NCBI GenBank assembly: GCA_003214215.1
Contig: QCLX01000006.1
Coordinates: forward strand, 1-64,000
From: Prochlorococcus sp. AG-418-G18
GTDB taxonomy: Bacteria > Cyanobacteriota > Cyanobacteriia > PCC-6307 > Cyanobiaceae
Direction: 5' to 3'
DNA length: 64,000 bases
The position numbers and the translations under genes were made by a program. The notes beneath the pieces were generated by a model. The model was not told the DNA's origin, did not search any database, and saw only the letters and a list, made by a program, of their open reading frames with translations. This document shows, piece by piece, positions 35,985 to 44,983 of this stretch; the first letter of the stretch is position 1; each line of letters begins with the position of its first letter.

Positions 35985-37268
35985 ATGTCAAAAGAAAGCA
36001 TGCCAGATGTTCTTGTTTTAGGTGCGGGGCCTGCGGGAATGGCAATTGCATCAGCTTTGGGAAAGGAAAAATTAGATGTTGAAGTTCTTTCTCCAAATGG
36101 ACCAGACGAACCTTGGCCAAACACTTATGGTATTTGGGGGGAAGAAGTTGATCAACTTGGGCTTCAGGATTTACTTGAATATAGATGGAAGAATACTGTA
36201 AGTTTTTTTGGACATGGAGCTTTAGAAGAACAGGACGACGAGAACAAAGCCACAGAGCATTCTCTAGATTATGGACTATTTGATAAGAAGAAACTCCACA
36301 ATTTTTGGTTTAATGAATGTAATAAGTCTTTTATTAAATGGCATCAAGGCTTTGCAAACAAAATACATTATGAAAAATATAAAAGTACAGTAACAACAAA
36401 AGATGGCAAGACTTATTCTGCAAGATTAGTAGTAGATGCAACAGGATATGACCCTGTTTTTCTTAAATTAAAATCGTGTGGTCCTTTAGCAGTACAAACT
36501 TGTTATGGAATAGTGGGTAATTTTAGTAAACCTCCGCTGAAAAAAGGGCAGTTTGTATTAATGGACTATAGAAATGACCATCTTAATGAAGAACAAAGAA
36601 AAGAACCTCCCACTTTTCTTTATGCCATGGATATGGGAAATGGGAAATATTTTCTTGAAGAAACATCTCTTGGTTTAGTAAATCCTCTTACAATGGAAAA
36701 TTTAAAAGAGAGACTGGAGAAGAGGCTATCTTATCGAAATATATCTATTACAAGCATGCAACACGAAGAGCTTGGTTTGTTTCTTCCAATGAATATGCCA
36801 ATACCAGATTTCAAGCAACAAATACTTGGATATGGTGGTGCCGCGTCAATGGTACATCCTGCATCAGGATACTTAATTGGAAATGTTTTAAGAAGAGCTC
36901 CGCTTGTCGCAAAAGCAGTATCAGAAGCAATTAAAAACAAAAATCTTAGTACCTATCATATTGCAAGAAAAGGTTGGGAAACTTTATGGTCAAAAGAATT
37001 AATTAGAAAGAAATCACTTTACCAATTTGGATTAGAAAAACTCATGAGGTTTGACGAAAAACTATTAAGAGAATTTTTTGGCAGTTTTTTCCAACTACCT
37101 AAAAATCAATGGTATGGTTTTTTAACTGATACTCTCTCTTTAAGAGAGATTGTATATGCCATGTGCATAATGTTTATAAAAGCTCCATGGAGTGTAAAGA
37201 AAGGTCTGATGATTATGCATGGTAGAGAGTTTAAAATGTTGCTTAGGATAATATTTCCAAATATATAG
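35985..37268 (+). CDS. crtL: Lycopene cyclase (CrtL family, probably epsilon-type)
   Basis: FAD/NAD-binding enzyme that closes lycopene rings to give alpha- or beta-carotene. The 427-residue protein has the dinucleotide motif VLVLGAGPAGMAIASAL (about 9-25), PWPNTYGIWGEEVDQLGLQD (about 43-62), the catalytic FLEET motif (about 224-228) and LGYGGAASMVHPASGYLIGN near 284-303. Prochlorococcus has two such cyclases; the epsilon-type copy is known to lie a few genes from pcb, as here. Type is therefore inferred partly from gene order. It is followed after 7 bases by an SDR gene. Confidence 0.85.
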   Translation: MSKESMPDVLVLGAGPAGMAIASALGKEKLDVEVLSPNGPDEPWPNTYGIWGEEVDQLGLQDLLEYRWKNTVSFFGHGALEEQDDENKATEHSLDYGLFDKKKLHNFWFNECNKSFIKWHQGFANKIHYEKYKSTVTTKDGKTYSARLVVDATGYDPVFLKLKSCGPLAVQTCYGIVGNFSKPPLKKGQFVLMDYRNDHLNEEQRKEPPTFLYAMDMGNGKYFLEETSLGLVNPLTMENLKERLEKRLSYRNISITSMQHEELGLFLPMNMPIPDFKQQILGYGGAASMVHPASGYLIGNVLRRAPLVAKAVSEAIKNKNLSTYHIARKGWETLWSKELIRKKSLYQFGLEKLMRFDEKLLREFFGSFFQLPKNQWYGFLTDTLSLREIVYAMCIMFIKAPWSVKKGLMIMHGREFKMLLRIIFPNI

Positions 37269-37275
37269 TTTTAAA

Positions 37276-37983
37276 ATGAGGACAATACTTATAAGTGGAG
37301 CAAGTAGAGGTATTGGATTTAATATTGCACATAAAGAATTAAAAGAAGGTAATAGAATTAGTGTTGGGATTAGAGATGTAACATCATTAAAAGGAAGCGT
37401 TATTGATCCAAATAAATGGCCAGAAGGAAGAATTCTAATCAACCACTATGATGCATTAAAAAAAATTACAGCCCAAAATTGGATAAAAAATACAGTAGAT
37501 GAATTTGGAGGATTTGATTCAGTAATAAATTGTTCTGGAGTATTATCGAGAGTTCCTTTCTTATACAAAGATGGTGATGAAGAAGATATTTTAAATACAC
37601 TCAATATCAATTTTTTGGCAATTTGGAATTTATGTAGGCTTTCTTGGGATCAGTTATGTGTCTCAGGCAGAGGAAGAATTATTGTTTTAGTTTCAATGAG
37701 TGGAAAAAGATCCAAAGGAGATTTGGCTGCTTATTCTTCTTCAAAGTTTGCTTTGATGGGATTATGCCAAACAATGAGAAACAAAGGTTGGGATAAAAAT
37801 ATAAGGATTTCTGCAATTTGCCCAAGTTGGGTTAATACAGAAATGGCCCAAAATATCTCTTCACTAGACAAATTAAGCATGACACAGCCTGAAGATATTG
37901 CTGAAATATGCTCAACTTTATTGAAGTTACCTATTCAATCAGTTCCATTTGAAATTGCCTTAAATTGTAATTATGAAATTTAA
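37276..37983 (+). CDS. Short-chain dehydrogenase/reductase
   Basis: A 235-residue SDR with TILISGASRGIGFNIA (about 3-18), an NCSGVLSRVPF loop (about 86-96), catalytic Ser in VLVSMSGKRSKGD and YSSSKFALMGLC (Tyr/Lys, about 155-166). No C-terminal targeting. It starts 7 bases after lycopene cyclase, suggesting cotranscription, but a role in carotenoid chemistry is not shown. Its stop overlaps the convergent GIY-YIG-like gene by 4 bases. Confidence 0.8.
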   Translation: MRTILISGASRGIGFNIAHKELKEGNRISVGIRDVTSLKGSVIDPNKWPEGRILINHYDALKKITAQNWIKNTVDEFGGFDSVINCSGVLSRVPFLYKDGDEEDILNTLNINFLAIWNLCRLSWDQLCVSGRGRIIVLVSMSGKRSKGDLAAYSSSKFALMGLCQTMRNKGWDKNIRISAICPSWVNTEMAQNISSLDKLSMTQPEDIAEICSTLLKLPIQSVPFEIALNCNYEI

Positions 37984-38522
37984 CTTAAATTAAAAATTAA
38001 ATAAGCCATCGAGAGCATTGCAATTGCTATAAATAACCCTTTTATTCGATTAGTTAACAAAGAAAAAAGAGATAGATCTTCAGAAAAGTATCCGCCAAAA
38101 CTACCTGTAATAAACAATATAACCATTGGTAGAGATGCCATTCCAAAAGAATAAGATATAGCTTTTACAAATCCAAAATTTAGATAATTAAAAATAAAGG
38201 AACTTAATGTAAATAATAAAAAAGATGCAAATAGAGTAATGGAAACTTCAGCATCTAAAGTATGAGGCAAGCTTCCCTTTAATTCAAATTGTTTTTTGCA
38301 TTCTCTGATTTGTTTTTTAGAGAGCTTTAAATAACCAGTTTCAGGAATTCTTTGCGACTTATATTTTCTTAGTAATCTTGCTTCAAGAGTTTCTGGCTCC
38401 TTAGTCATAATTGATGTTAATAATTCATCTGGTTTTAGTTTCTTAATTTTCTTTTCAAGATTATCCGTTTTCCCAATTCTATAAAGGTCTCCTACTCTAA
38501 TGAGGTAAACATATCCCGACAT
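37980..38522 (-). CDS. GIY-YIG/T5orf172-like domain fused to membrane helices
   Basis: A 180-residue protein. Residues 1-80 resemble the T5orf172/Mug113 branch of the GIY-YIG fold: GYVYLIRVGDLYRIGKTDNL (about 3-22), then an EARLLRKYKSQRI helix and ETGYLKLSKKQI. Residues about 95-178 form three hydrophobic segments. The combination suggests a membrane-anchored version; the nuclease function is doubtful because only part of the active site is evident. It is widespread among relatives as a short cyanobacterial protein, by my recollection. Confidence 0.55.
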   Translation of the reverse strand: MSGYVYLIRVGDLYRIGKTDNLEKKIKKLKPDELLTSIMTKEPETLEARLLRKYKSQRIPETGYLKLSKKQIRECKKQFELKGSLPHTLDAEVSITLFASFLLFTLSSFIFNYLNFGFVKAISYSFGMASLPMVILFITGSFGGYFSEDLSLFSLLTNRIKGLFIAIAMLSMAYLIFNLS

Positions 38523-38599
38523 TTGCGTTGTAAAATTAATAATACTGTTCCTAATTAGATGATACTAAAAGAATCAAGCAAATTAAAAGTTTTTACAAA

Positions 38600-39259
38600 A
38601 TGACAAATGATATTTTATATTCATTTCGAAGATGTCCATATGCAATTCGTGTTAGATGGGCACTATTAATTTGTGGGATTAAAGTAGAAATAAGAGAAAT
38701 TGATTTAAAAAATAAACCTCTAGATTTCCTAAATAAATCCAAGACAAAAACGGTTCCAATACTTATAAAAAAAAATAGTGAAGTTATTGAAGAAAGTCTT
38801 GAAATCATCTTATGGGCACTATCAGAGTCTAAAAAAGAGAACATTAAATTAATTTATTTTCCTGATAAGAAAAAGGAAAATATTTTTGAAATAATTAATG
38901 AAAACGATAAAGAATTCAAATTTCATTTAGATAGATTTAAATATGCCACAAGATATCAGAATAGTAATGAAGAATTTCATTTTAGGAAGGCGAATAAATT
39001 TATAAAAAGATGGAACGAACTACTTGCACAAAACAAATACTTTTTTGGAGATAAACCCACAATCGCTGATTGGTCTATTTGGCCTTTTGTAAGACAATTT
39101 AGAATCGCTTGTGAAAGTCAAAAAAGAACAAATTATTTCGAGCCCTCAATAAAAAACTGGTTAGATTCGTTTGAGAAAAATAGAGAATTTAAATCTTTAA
39201 TGTATAAATACGAATTATGGGGACCATCCTCTAGAAAGAATTATTTTCCATCTAATTAA
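38600..39259 (+). CDS. Glutathione S-transferase family protein
   Basis: A 219-residue two-domain protein. The N-terminal thioredoxin-like part has YSFRRCPYAIRVRWALLICG (about 7-26), in which a CPYA motif places a Cys where glutaredoxin-like GSTs have theirs. The TVPILI cis-proline and EESLEIILWAL region bind glutathione. The C-terminal helical part includes DKPTIADWSIWPFVRQFRIA (about 152-171), the usual N-capping box. The substrate is unknown. It ends with a 4-base overlap with the convergent 85-residue gene. Confidence 0.8.
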   Translation: MTNDILYSFRRCPYAIRVRWALLICGIKVEIREIDLKNKPLDFLNKSKTKTVPILIKKNSEVIEESLEIILWALSESKKENIKLIYFPDKKKENIFEIINENDKEFKFHLDRFKYATRYQNSNEEFHFRKANKFIKRWNELLAQNKYFFGDKPTIADWSIWPFVRQFRIACESQKRTNYFEPSIKNWLDSFEKNREFKSLMYKYELWGPSSRKNYFPSN

Positions 39260-39513
39260 CTTTCTAACAACTTCCTTTTCTCAATTATTCTTGCTAACTC
39301 CAAAAAATATCCTGCAGTCCTAAATTTTCCTATATTTTTTTCCTTAAAATCAAGATCGCTTCTGATTTCTGCAGTCTCCGCCATAAGCAAATCTAAATCA
39401 TTTGATCCAAGACTATACAATTCACTAAGTTCGATTTCCCTTCCAAGTAAATGACTCCTAAACCACTTCCCTTTATTTTCTTGAGGTGGAATATCGTAGG
39501 AAGTAAATGACAT
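39256..39513 (-). CDS. Conserved small cyanobacterial protein, 85 residues
   Basis: Soluble, charged, with a KWFRSHLLGREIELSELYSL segment (about 16-35) and a helical tail (GYFLELARIIEKRKL). It looks like a conserved cyanobacterial family, but I cannot name it. It is transcribed toward the GST gene (4-base overlap of stops) and lies downstream of no other minus-strand gene except after gltS is excluded by order, so it should carry its own promoter in the 77-base gap before the GST start is excluded; its own promoter must lie in 39514-39548 or within gltS. Confidence 0.5.
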   Translation of the reverse strand: MSFTSYDIPPQENKGKWFRSHLLGREIELSELYSLGSNDLDLLMAETAEIRSDLDFKEKNIGKFRTAGYFLELARIIEKRKLLES

Positions 39514-39548
39514 AAAATAAAATTAAACCTAAAACCATTCTAGGGTTA

Positions 39549-40937
39549 TTATTGAAACTTTTTCATCTCTGTTTTATTAAAAATCAATGCAATAAAAAGA
39601 ATTGCGATCGTAATTAGGGCACAAATTTCTGTCCAATAATCTAATCCAATTTTAGAAATCATTAATGGTGCAAGAACTGTGAATAGTCCCCCAGAAAGAA
39701 TTAACTGAGCAAAAAGCTGTTTTGAAGTAAAAATTGGCAAAGTCTTAGAAATATTTTTAGGATCCGCAAGCCTTAAAAGAAGTAAGCCAGAAGCTACTAC
39801 ACCCGTAGAATTCCCAAACTCTATCAAACTTTTTTCAAACCAATAATCATCAAAAATAAAGTAAGCAAAATAAGCAATGCAGATTAAATTCCAAAATAGC
39901 CCGAAAATAGTAAACACTAAAATAAGTATCCAATTATCAAAAACAACTTCAATATCTAAACTCGCCATAGCTGTAAAAATCAATAAGTCTGTAGATAAAA
40001 TACCAATTTCCCTTTGGAGAATATTTGAAATAAATTCTGTATTTTTGGTTTTTTCTAAAATATATCTAATAAGGAGGGAGCCTATAAGGATAAAAGGGAA
40101 GACTGGTAGTGAAAAAATAATTTCCTTCGAAAAATCACCAAAAGAACTTGAAATATACCTTAAAAATTTTAGGAGCAAAACACCAAAAGAAATTGCCAAA
40201 CCGGCGAATCCAAGATTTATTATAAAAATTCTTAAATCTGCAAAAAGTTCTATCTTATTTTTTTCCTTTGGATTATCTTTTTGTTCAAGAATCTCCTCAG
40301 TATCTGAAAGACCTAAAGTTCTACCAAGAAAAATAAATATACTACCCAATATTGAAGAGGATAAAAGACCCATTGTTGCCATAGCCAAACCGAGATCTAA
40401 ACCATTCGAGAAACCTAGTTTATTAAAACTTTCGCCGATTATTGATGCTGCGCCATGACCGCCCTCAAAACCGACCTCTATTAAACATCCCATTAGAGGA
40501 TTTGTATCCATAGATGGAGGCAGAAAATATCTAACAACTAAACCGCCAACAAAAAACTGTCCGAAACCCAGGGAAAGAGCCAATAGAAATTGATTAAAAA
40601 TTGGTTTAACTAAACCATTTATATTCGGAATAGGTCTTCCCATCATTAAAGTTGCGAAGACTAATGATAAAAGAGGAGTAGGAAAATTACTCCAAACATT
40701 GATTGTTTCTTTTGGCAAAAAGTGTATCGCTCCAAATGGGCCTATTGATATACCTAAAATTCCTGATATAACTGCTATCGGTAAGCCAAACCTTTCAAGT
40801 TGTACAGCTAGTTTAAATTTCCTCCCAAAAATCAACAAAAAAAATATTATTAACAATCCAAAAAAACTTATTAAAAGAGAATTTGAAAAAATATCTTTAT
40901 TCTGTAAAGAAAAAATATTCAATGATTTCAAAAACAT
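39549..40937 (-). CDS. gltS: Sodium/glutamate symporter (GltS family)
   Basis: A 462-residue membrane transporter with about 12 hydrophobic segments. The GltS features PLMGCLIEVGFEGGHGAASI (about 144-163, with the duplicated-repeat GGHG loop) and a second-half EFGNSTGVVASGLLLLRLAD (about 372-391) are clear; both reentrant loops of the family are present. It would import glutamate or a related amino acid with sodium, supporting mixotrophy. Longer than typical 400-residue GltS by a loop near residues 215-240. It is transcribed away from pcb's terminator region. Confidence 0.85.
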   Translation of the reverse strand: MFLKSLNIFSLQNKDIFSNSLLISFFGLLIIFFLLIFGRKFKLAVQLERFGLPIAVISGILGISIGPFGAIHFLPKETINVWSNFPTPLLSLVFATLMMGRPIPNINGLVKPIFNQFLLALSLGFGQFFVGGLVVRYFLPPSMDTNPLMGCLIEVGFEGGHGAASIIGESFNKLGFSNGLDLGLAMATMGLLSSSILGSIFIFLGRTLGLSDTEEILEQKDNPKEKNKIELFADLRIFIINLGFAGLAISFGVLLLKFLRYISSSFGDFSKEIIFSLPVFPFILIGSLLIRYILEKTKNTEFISNILQREIGILSTDLLIFTAMASLDIEVVFDNWILILVFTIFGLFWNLICIAYFAYFIFDDYWFEKSLIEFGNSTGVVASGLLLLRLADPKNISKTLPIFTSKQLFAQLILSGGLFTVLAPLMISKIGLDYWTEICALITIAILFIALIFNKTEMKKFQ

Positions 40938-40977
40938 ATAATTCTAAATCTAAATTATTAAACAAAATTTTTCAAAT

Positions 40978-41007
40978 AAAAAAGGCTCCTATAAGAGGAG
41001 CCTTTTG
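40978..41007 (-). terminator. Intrinsic terminator of pcb
   Basis: AAAAGGCTCCT and AGAGGAGCCTTTT form a strong hairpin with a tiny loop; on the minus strand it is followed by a T-rich tract. It lies about 25 bases after the pcb stop and separates pcb from gltS. Confidence 0.85.
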
Positions 41008-41030
41008 ATATAGGTAATTAAATTTAAGAA

Positions 41031-42089
41031 TTAATCTTTAAGAGTAACTGTTGCACTATCAATATTACTGATAGCATTTGTAACTCTCTTGAAGTCAAAG
41101 CCTAGTGCTCTTAAAGCGTGCCATAGATGGCCTTGAATAAAGAAGAATCCGAAATAGTAATGAACATTAGCTAACCACGCCCTTGAAGTGTACTCACCAT
41201 CAGGAAGATCAACAGTATCTACCCAATAAGGAGAAATACTAAATTTCAATTCAAGTGGTTCACCAAAGAATTCAGTTGGATAAACTGTTGTGTTAGCTGC
41301 GCTCCAGAAGGCTGCAATGATAGCCATCCAGCCTATTCCAGCTAATGACCATGAGAGAACTGCTTCTGCGGAGAGAAGACCTTTACCTTTAAATTTGGTA
41401 TATTCACCAACTTGCTTAGTAGCAATATGCCAAGCACCACCAGTAATCTCAACGAAAGCAAGGAAAGCATGACCTCCCATGACTTCTTCAAGACTATCAA
41501 TAGTCAAAAAGTCTGTCTGATGATTCCAAATTTTGGCCAAATTTAATTCATACTCAACCTGTCTTACAGAACCAATAGCTGGATCATAAATTCCATGTAC
41601 TCTTGCCCATTCGACAAAAGCAATAACTGCGAAACCAAGAATAATTAGATGGTGACCAAGAATAAATGTCAATTTGTCTGGATTATCCCATTCAATATTG
41701 AATTTCCTAGCTCTTGCCACATCAGAATCTTCAAGATTTCCAGGAAGAAGTAAAGAATGTAAAAGTCCCCCTGCTGCTAAAACCATAGAAGAGACTAAGT
41801 GAACTATTGCTATCGCTAGAACAGGTTTAGTATCTCCCATAGCAACACCATTAGCATCGAACCCTATTCCAAGAGTTGCTAAATGAGGAAGAACGATTAG
41901 AGGTTGATGACCCATTGGGACGCTTGGGTCAAATCGTGAAAGTTCAAAAAGGGTGAATGCACCCGCCCAGAAAACAATTAATCCTGCATGAGCTACATGA
42001 GCAGCAATGAATTTTCCTGAGCGATTCGCTACACCTGAATTACCAGCCCACCATCCATAGGTAGTATCTGGATTTCCATAGGTTTGCAT
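41031..42089 (-). CDS. pcb: Divinyl-chlorophyll a/b-binding light-harvesting protein Pcb
   Basis: Main thylakoid antenna of Prochlorococcus, related to IsiA and CP43. The 352-residue protein has six membrane spans with chlorophyll-ligand histidines, for example [20 protein letters not shown] (about 27-46), [40 protein letters not shown] and the final [20 protein letters not shown] (about 309-328). It lacks the large lumenal loop of CP43, as expected for Pcb. It is flanked by a strong terminator and a 330-base upstream region, consistent with a highly expressed single-gene unit. Confidence 0.97.
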   Translation of the reverse strand: MQTYGNPDTTYGWWAGNSGVANRSGKFIAAHVAHAGLIVFWAGAFTLFELSRFDPSVPMGHQPLIVLPHLATLGIGFDANGVAMGDTKPVLAIAIVHLVSSMVLAAGGLLHSLLLPGNLEDSDVARARKFNIEWDNPDKLTFILGHHLIILGFAVIAFVEWARVHGIYDPAIGSVRQVEYELNLAKIWNHQTDFLTIDSLEEVMGGHAFLAFVEITGGAWHIATKQVGEYTKFKGKGLLSAEAVLSWSLAGIGWMAIIAAFWSAANTTVYPTEFFGEPLELKFSISPYWVDTVDLPDGEYTSRAWLANVHYYFGFFFIQGHLWHALRALGFDFKRVTNAISNIDSATVTLKD

Positions 42090-42419
42090 TTAGGAATTGA
42101 TTAGCTTAAACGTTTTGAGAATACTTTATATTTCACCAAACAGTTGAATTAATAACAAAATTGTAAAGGTTAGTAATCCTAGTAATTACCAAATAAAAAA
42201 TCTTCATAAGGCAATCCAAGAGCAAAGAAGGTAGATTTAATGAAGAAAAATTATTCTCAGAGATATAAGTTTCATAAAATAAACCATTATTTTACAATTC
42301 AAATAATTTTGATAAATTTCATTTTGCTGACATTAAACAATATTTTGTTTCATTAAACCATGCTATTTATTGCCTCATTCTCAAACAATTATTAAATATG
42401 AGATAAGACATCTAATATT
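42090..42419. other. Gene-free region upstream of pcb
   Basis: 330 bases between pcb and the divergent 58-residue gene. It is very A+T-rich and should contain the pcb promoter and 5' leader; TACAAT-like hexamers on the minus strand (around 42157-42162) are possible -10 boxes. I could not assign a unique promoter pair or regulator site. Confidence 0.5.
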
Positions 42420-42596
42420 ATGACTACTTCTCAAGAGTCTTCTAGAAAATTTTCACTAGAAATGAAATCTGAAGTTCATTACAAAAAAGCTGCAAAATCT
42501 TATAGAAAATCAAAACAATATATAAATATGATTAACTTATATCCAACTTTGCAAAACACTCTAATTGAGTGCAAGGATGAGAACCTAATAGAATAA
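42420..42596 (+). CDS. 58-residue basic protein
   Basis: Runs from ATG 42420 to TAA 42594-42596. The product is rich in Lys, Ser and Tyr (HYKKAAKSYRKSKQYINMIN), with no membrane helix, and could be nucleic-acid binding. It stands alone between the pcb upstream region and the convergent HTH-like gene. Support is the open frame and reasonable composition only. Confidence 0.4.
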   Translation: MTTSQESSRKFSLEMKSEVHYKKAAKSYRKSKQYINMINLYPTLQNTLIECKDENLIE

Positions 42597-42642
42597 AAAT
42601 TTGAAATATTTTTCCGAATTAATCAAAAAAATATATTAATTT

Positions 42643-42876
42643 TTAGGCTGCGATATTATAGTTTTCTTCAGAATAAAATTTATTAATTATTTGTCTGCAC
42701 ATTTTTATATTGTATAACGCTTTTGGTTTCCAAGGTTTTTTCTGACCGAGTGGAGAGCTTTTCCAATGAACCCCAGGCTTGAGTATTCCATTTTCACGTA
42801 AAAAAGAAAGTTTAATTTCAGTTATTCCCAGTTTTTCCGCGGTCAACTCAGATGAGCTCCACATATCCCCTAACAT
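42643..42876 (-). CDS. Small HTH-like protein, 77 residues
   Basis: Residues 8-35 (SELTAEKLGITEIKLSFLRE, then GILKPGVHW) look like the helix-turn-helix of MerR/excisionase-type small DNA-binding proteins. A basic loop (SPLGQKKPWKPKA) follows, then a final helix. It may be a small regulator; target unknown. The 133-base gap upstream separates it from the hisS-linked genes. Confidence 0.5.
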   Translation of the reverse strand: MLGDMWSSSELTAEKLGITEIKLSFLRENGILKPGVHWKSSPLGQKKPWKPKALYNIKMCRQIINKFYSEENYNIAA

Positions 42877-43009
42877 TGAATTGAGTAATATTATTAATCC
42901 TTGATAACGTTAATTTTATTTTTTTGAAAGGGGTAAAACTTTTAAATAATTATTAAGTAACAAAAAACCTAGTATTTACAATGAAAAGAGATTTTAAAGA
43001 TTTATAAAA

Positions 43010-43315
43010 TTAAGAAATATTAAATAAAGAATCTTGATTAATGAATATCTCATAGATACCCTCTCCTTTATTGATGGATTTATAGTTCACGTATTCTTCT
43101 GTAATCGATTGATGCTTTGAAAGATTGATCCAACCCTTGTGCCAATTTCCACTATTTATTAATTCTTCGTAAGTAGTTTTTAAGTTAATTTCAGAATCAA
43201 GGACAGAAACCATTAAAAAACTAATATTTCCTTTTTCTTTAGTCTCATTTACTAAAACAAAATGTCTCAATCCATTTATGGTTTTATTAGAAGTCCAGTA
43301 ATTTTCCATAATCAT
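43010..43315 (-). CDS. Tryptophan-rich conserved protein, TIGR02450-like
   Basis: A 101-residue protein. The ENYWTSNKTINGLRHFVLVN start (about 4-23) and the SGNWHKGWINL end of the core resemble the TIGR02450 Trp-rich family (conserved W...NGxRHF...W..GW). Function unknown. Its ATG overlaps the TGA of the preceding 96-residue gene in an ATGA arrangement, so it is translationally coupled to it and thus to hisS. Confidence 0.55.
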   Translation of the reverse strand: MIMENYWTSNKTINGLRHFVLVNETKEKGNISFLMVSVLDSEINLKTTYEELINSGNWHKGWINLSKHQSITEEYVNYKSINKGEGIYEIFINQDSLFNIS

Positions 43316-43602
43316 TTTTTCTTAATTTTCCCCTCAGAATTTTTTCTAGATATTTTCTTATATTCATTTCTAATTTCGTCTAATAAAAGTTTTCTTCTAT
43401 CTAAGTAGTTAACAGAATCTTGTTTTGATAAGTTGTATCTTTCTTTTTTAGTTAAATTCATCCAATTATTAAGATTCTTTTTATTAAAAGTTTTTAATTT
43501 TTTTGCCTTCAAAACTTTTTGTTTTTTATTTAATTTAAGAAGATTCCTTAAATTAAAAAAAATAAATATAAAAAGAAAAATTATCACAAACTTTAATAGC
43601 AT
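43312..43602 (-). CDS. Small single-span, strongly basic protein
   Basis: A 96-residue protein starting at ATG 43602, which shares its first base with the hisS TGA stop. One N-terminal membrane helix (about residues 3-19) is followed by a Lys-rich helical tail (NKKQKVLKAKKLKTFNKKNL and on). A GTG one codon upstream is possible. Its stop overlaps the next start, forming a three-gene chain with hisS. No family recognised. Confidence 0.55.
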   Translation of the reverse strand: MLLKFVIIFLFIFIFFNLRNLLKLNKKQKVLKAKKLKTFNKKNLNNWMNLTKKERYNLSKQDSVNYLDRRKLLLDEIRNEYKKISRKNSEGKIKKK

Positions 43603-44885
43603 CACTTTGCAAGTAAGTTATTATTTATCCACTTTTCTAATTCAATATCATTCTCCATAGATATAACTTCTTCTTCATTCCCATTACCTGATTGATCAAA
43701 TAACCTTATAATAAATTCACCTTTAACTGCCTCATCATCACCAATAACAATAATACTTTTAGATTTTAGTTTATTTGCCTTTTTAAATTGTTTAGAGAAT
43801 GAGGCTCCGCTTAAATCTAACTCAACTAACAAATCATAATTTCTTAATTTTCTAGATAAATCCATTGCTAATGATTCTGCAATTAAGCCTTGATTAATGA
43901 TATAAATATCAGTATTTCTTGGAATTTCAAGCTCTTTTCCTGCGAGTAAAATTAATCTTTCTAAACCAATAGCGAAACCAATTGCAGGGGTATTTGGCCC
44001 TCCCATTTGTTTTATTAGATCGTCGTATCTTCCTCCTCCGCAAACTGTAGCTTGGGAGCCTAGAGCCCCACTAGTAATTTCAAAAGCTGTGTGGGTGTAG
44101 TAATCTAAACCTCTTACAAGATTAAAATTTTCCACATAAGGTATTTTTAAAAACTCTAAATTTTTCTTTAAGTTTGAATATCTTTTATGACTTTTTTCAG
44201 ATAAAAAATCAAATAATCTTGGTGCATTCTTTAAAGCTTTTTGTGTTTGAATATTCTTAGAGTCCAAAATCCGTAAGGGATTTTTAGTAATCCTGTTCTG
44301 AGAATCTAAATCTAGAGAATTTTTATTTATTTCTAACCATTTTAAAAAGGATTTTTGAAAATTTAATCTATCATTAAGATCTCCCAAAGTATTTATTTCA
44401 AGATTAAGTTCTTTTATTCCCAATTTACCTAGGATATCCCAAGCTAAAGAAATAATTTCAACATCACTTCTAACTGAATCGTATCCTATAAACTCAACAC
44501 CTAACTGATGAAACTGTCTTTGCCTACCAGCTTGAGGTCTTTCATATCGAAACATAGGACCCATGTACCAAAGTTTTTGTAGAGGATGATTAGACAACAT
44601 CCCATTTTGTATTAATGCTCGTGCAACGGATGCGGTTCCTTCAGGCCTAAGAGTGCAAGATCTCTCCCCTCTATCAATAAATGTATACATTTCCTTACTG
44701 ACAACATCTGTTCCTTCACCAATTCCTCTTATAAATAATTCGGTCATTTCTAGTATTGGTGTTCTTATTTCATTGATAGATGCTCTTGAAAGCTGCTCTA
44801 ATACAATTTTTTCAACGTTTTGCCACTTTATTAATTGATCAGGCAGCAAATCTACCGTTCCTCTAAGATTTTTTAAGTTATTCAA
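43602..44885 (-). CDS. hisS: Histidyl-tRNA synthetase
   Basis: Class II synthetase of 427 residues. Motif 2 is MFRYERPQAGRQRQFHQLGV (about 111-130). The histidine-specific LVRGLDYYTHTAFEI lies near 261-275 and motif 3 is AIGFAIGLERLILLAG. The C-terminal anticodon domain ends at a TGA that shares a base with the next ATG. It heads a unit with two small genes of unknown function. Divergent from the repeat-protein gene at 44984. Confidence 0.95.
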   Translation of the reverse strand: MNNLKNLRGTVDLLPDQLIKWQNVEKIVLEQLSRASINEIRTPILEMTELFIRGIGEGTDVVSKEMYTFIDRGERSCTLRPEGTASVARALIQNGMLSNHPLQKLWYMGPMFRYERPQAGRQRQFHQLGVEFIGYDSVRSDVEIISLAWDILGKLGIKELNLEINTLGDLNDRLNFQKSFLKWLEINKNSLDLDSQNRITKNPLRILDSKNIQTQKALKNAPRLFDFLSEKSHKRYSNLKKNLEFLKIPYVENFNLVRGLDYYTHTAFEITSGALGSQATVCGGGRYDDLIKQMGGPNTPAIGFAIGLERLILLAGKELEIPRNTDIYIINQGLIAESLAMDLSRKLRNYDLLVELDLSGASFSKQFKKANKLKSKSIIVIGDDEAVKGEFIIRLFDQSGNGNEEEVISMENDIELEKWINNNLLAK

Positions 44886-44983
44886 AGTTCTAGAAAATAA
44901 TTCAAAATTTTTAATTCAAGTAGGAATTAATTTTTAATTAGTTGTTTTGTGAGACAATTTTAATTTAACATTTAGAAAAACTA

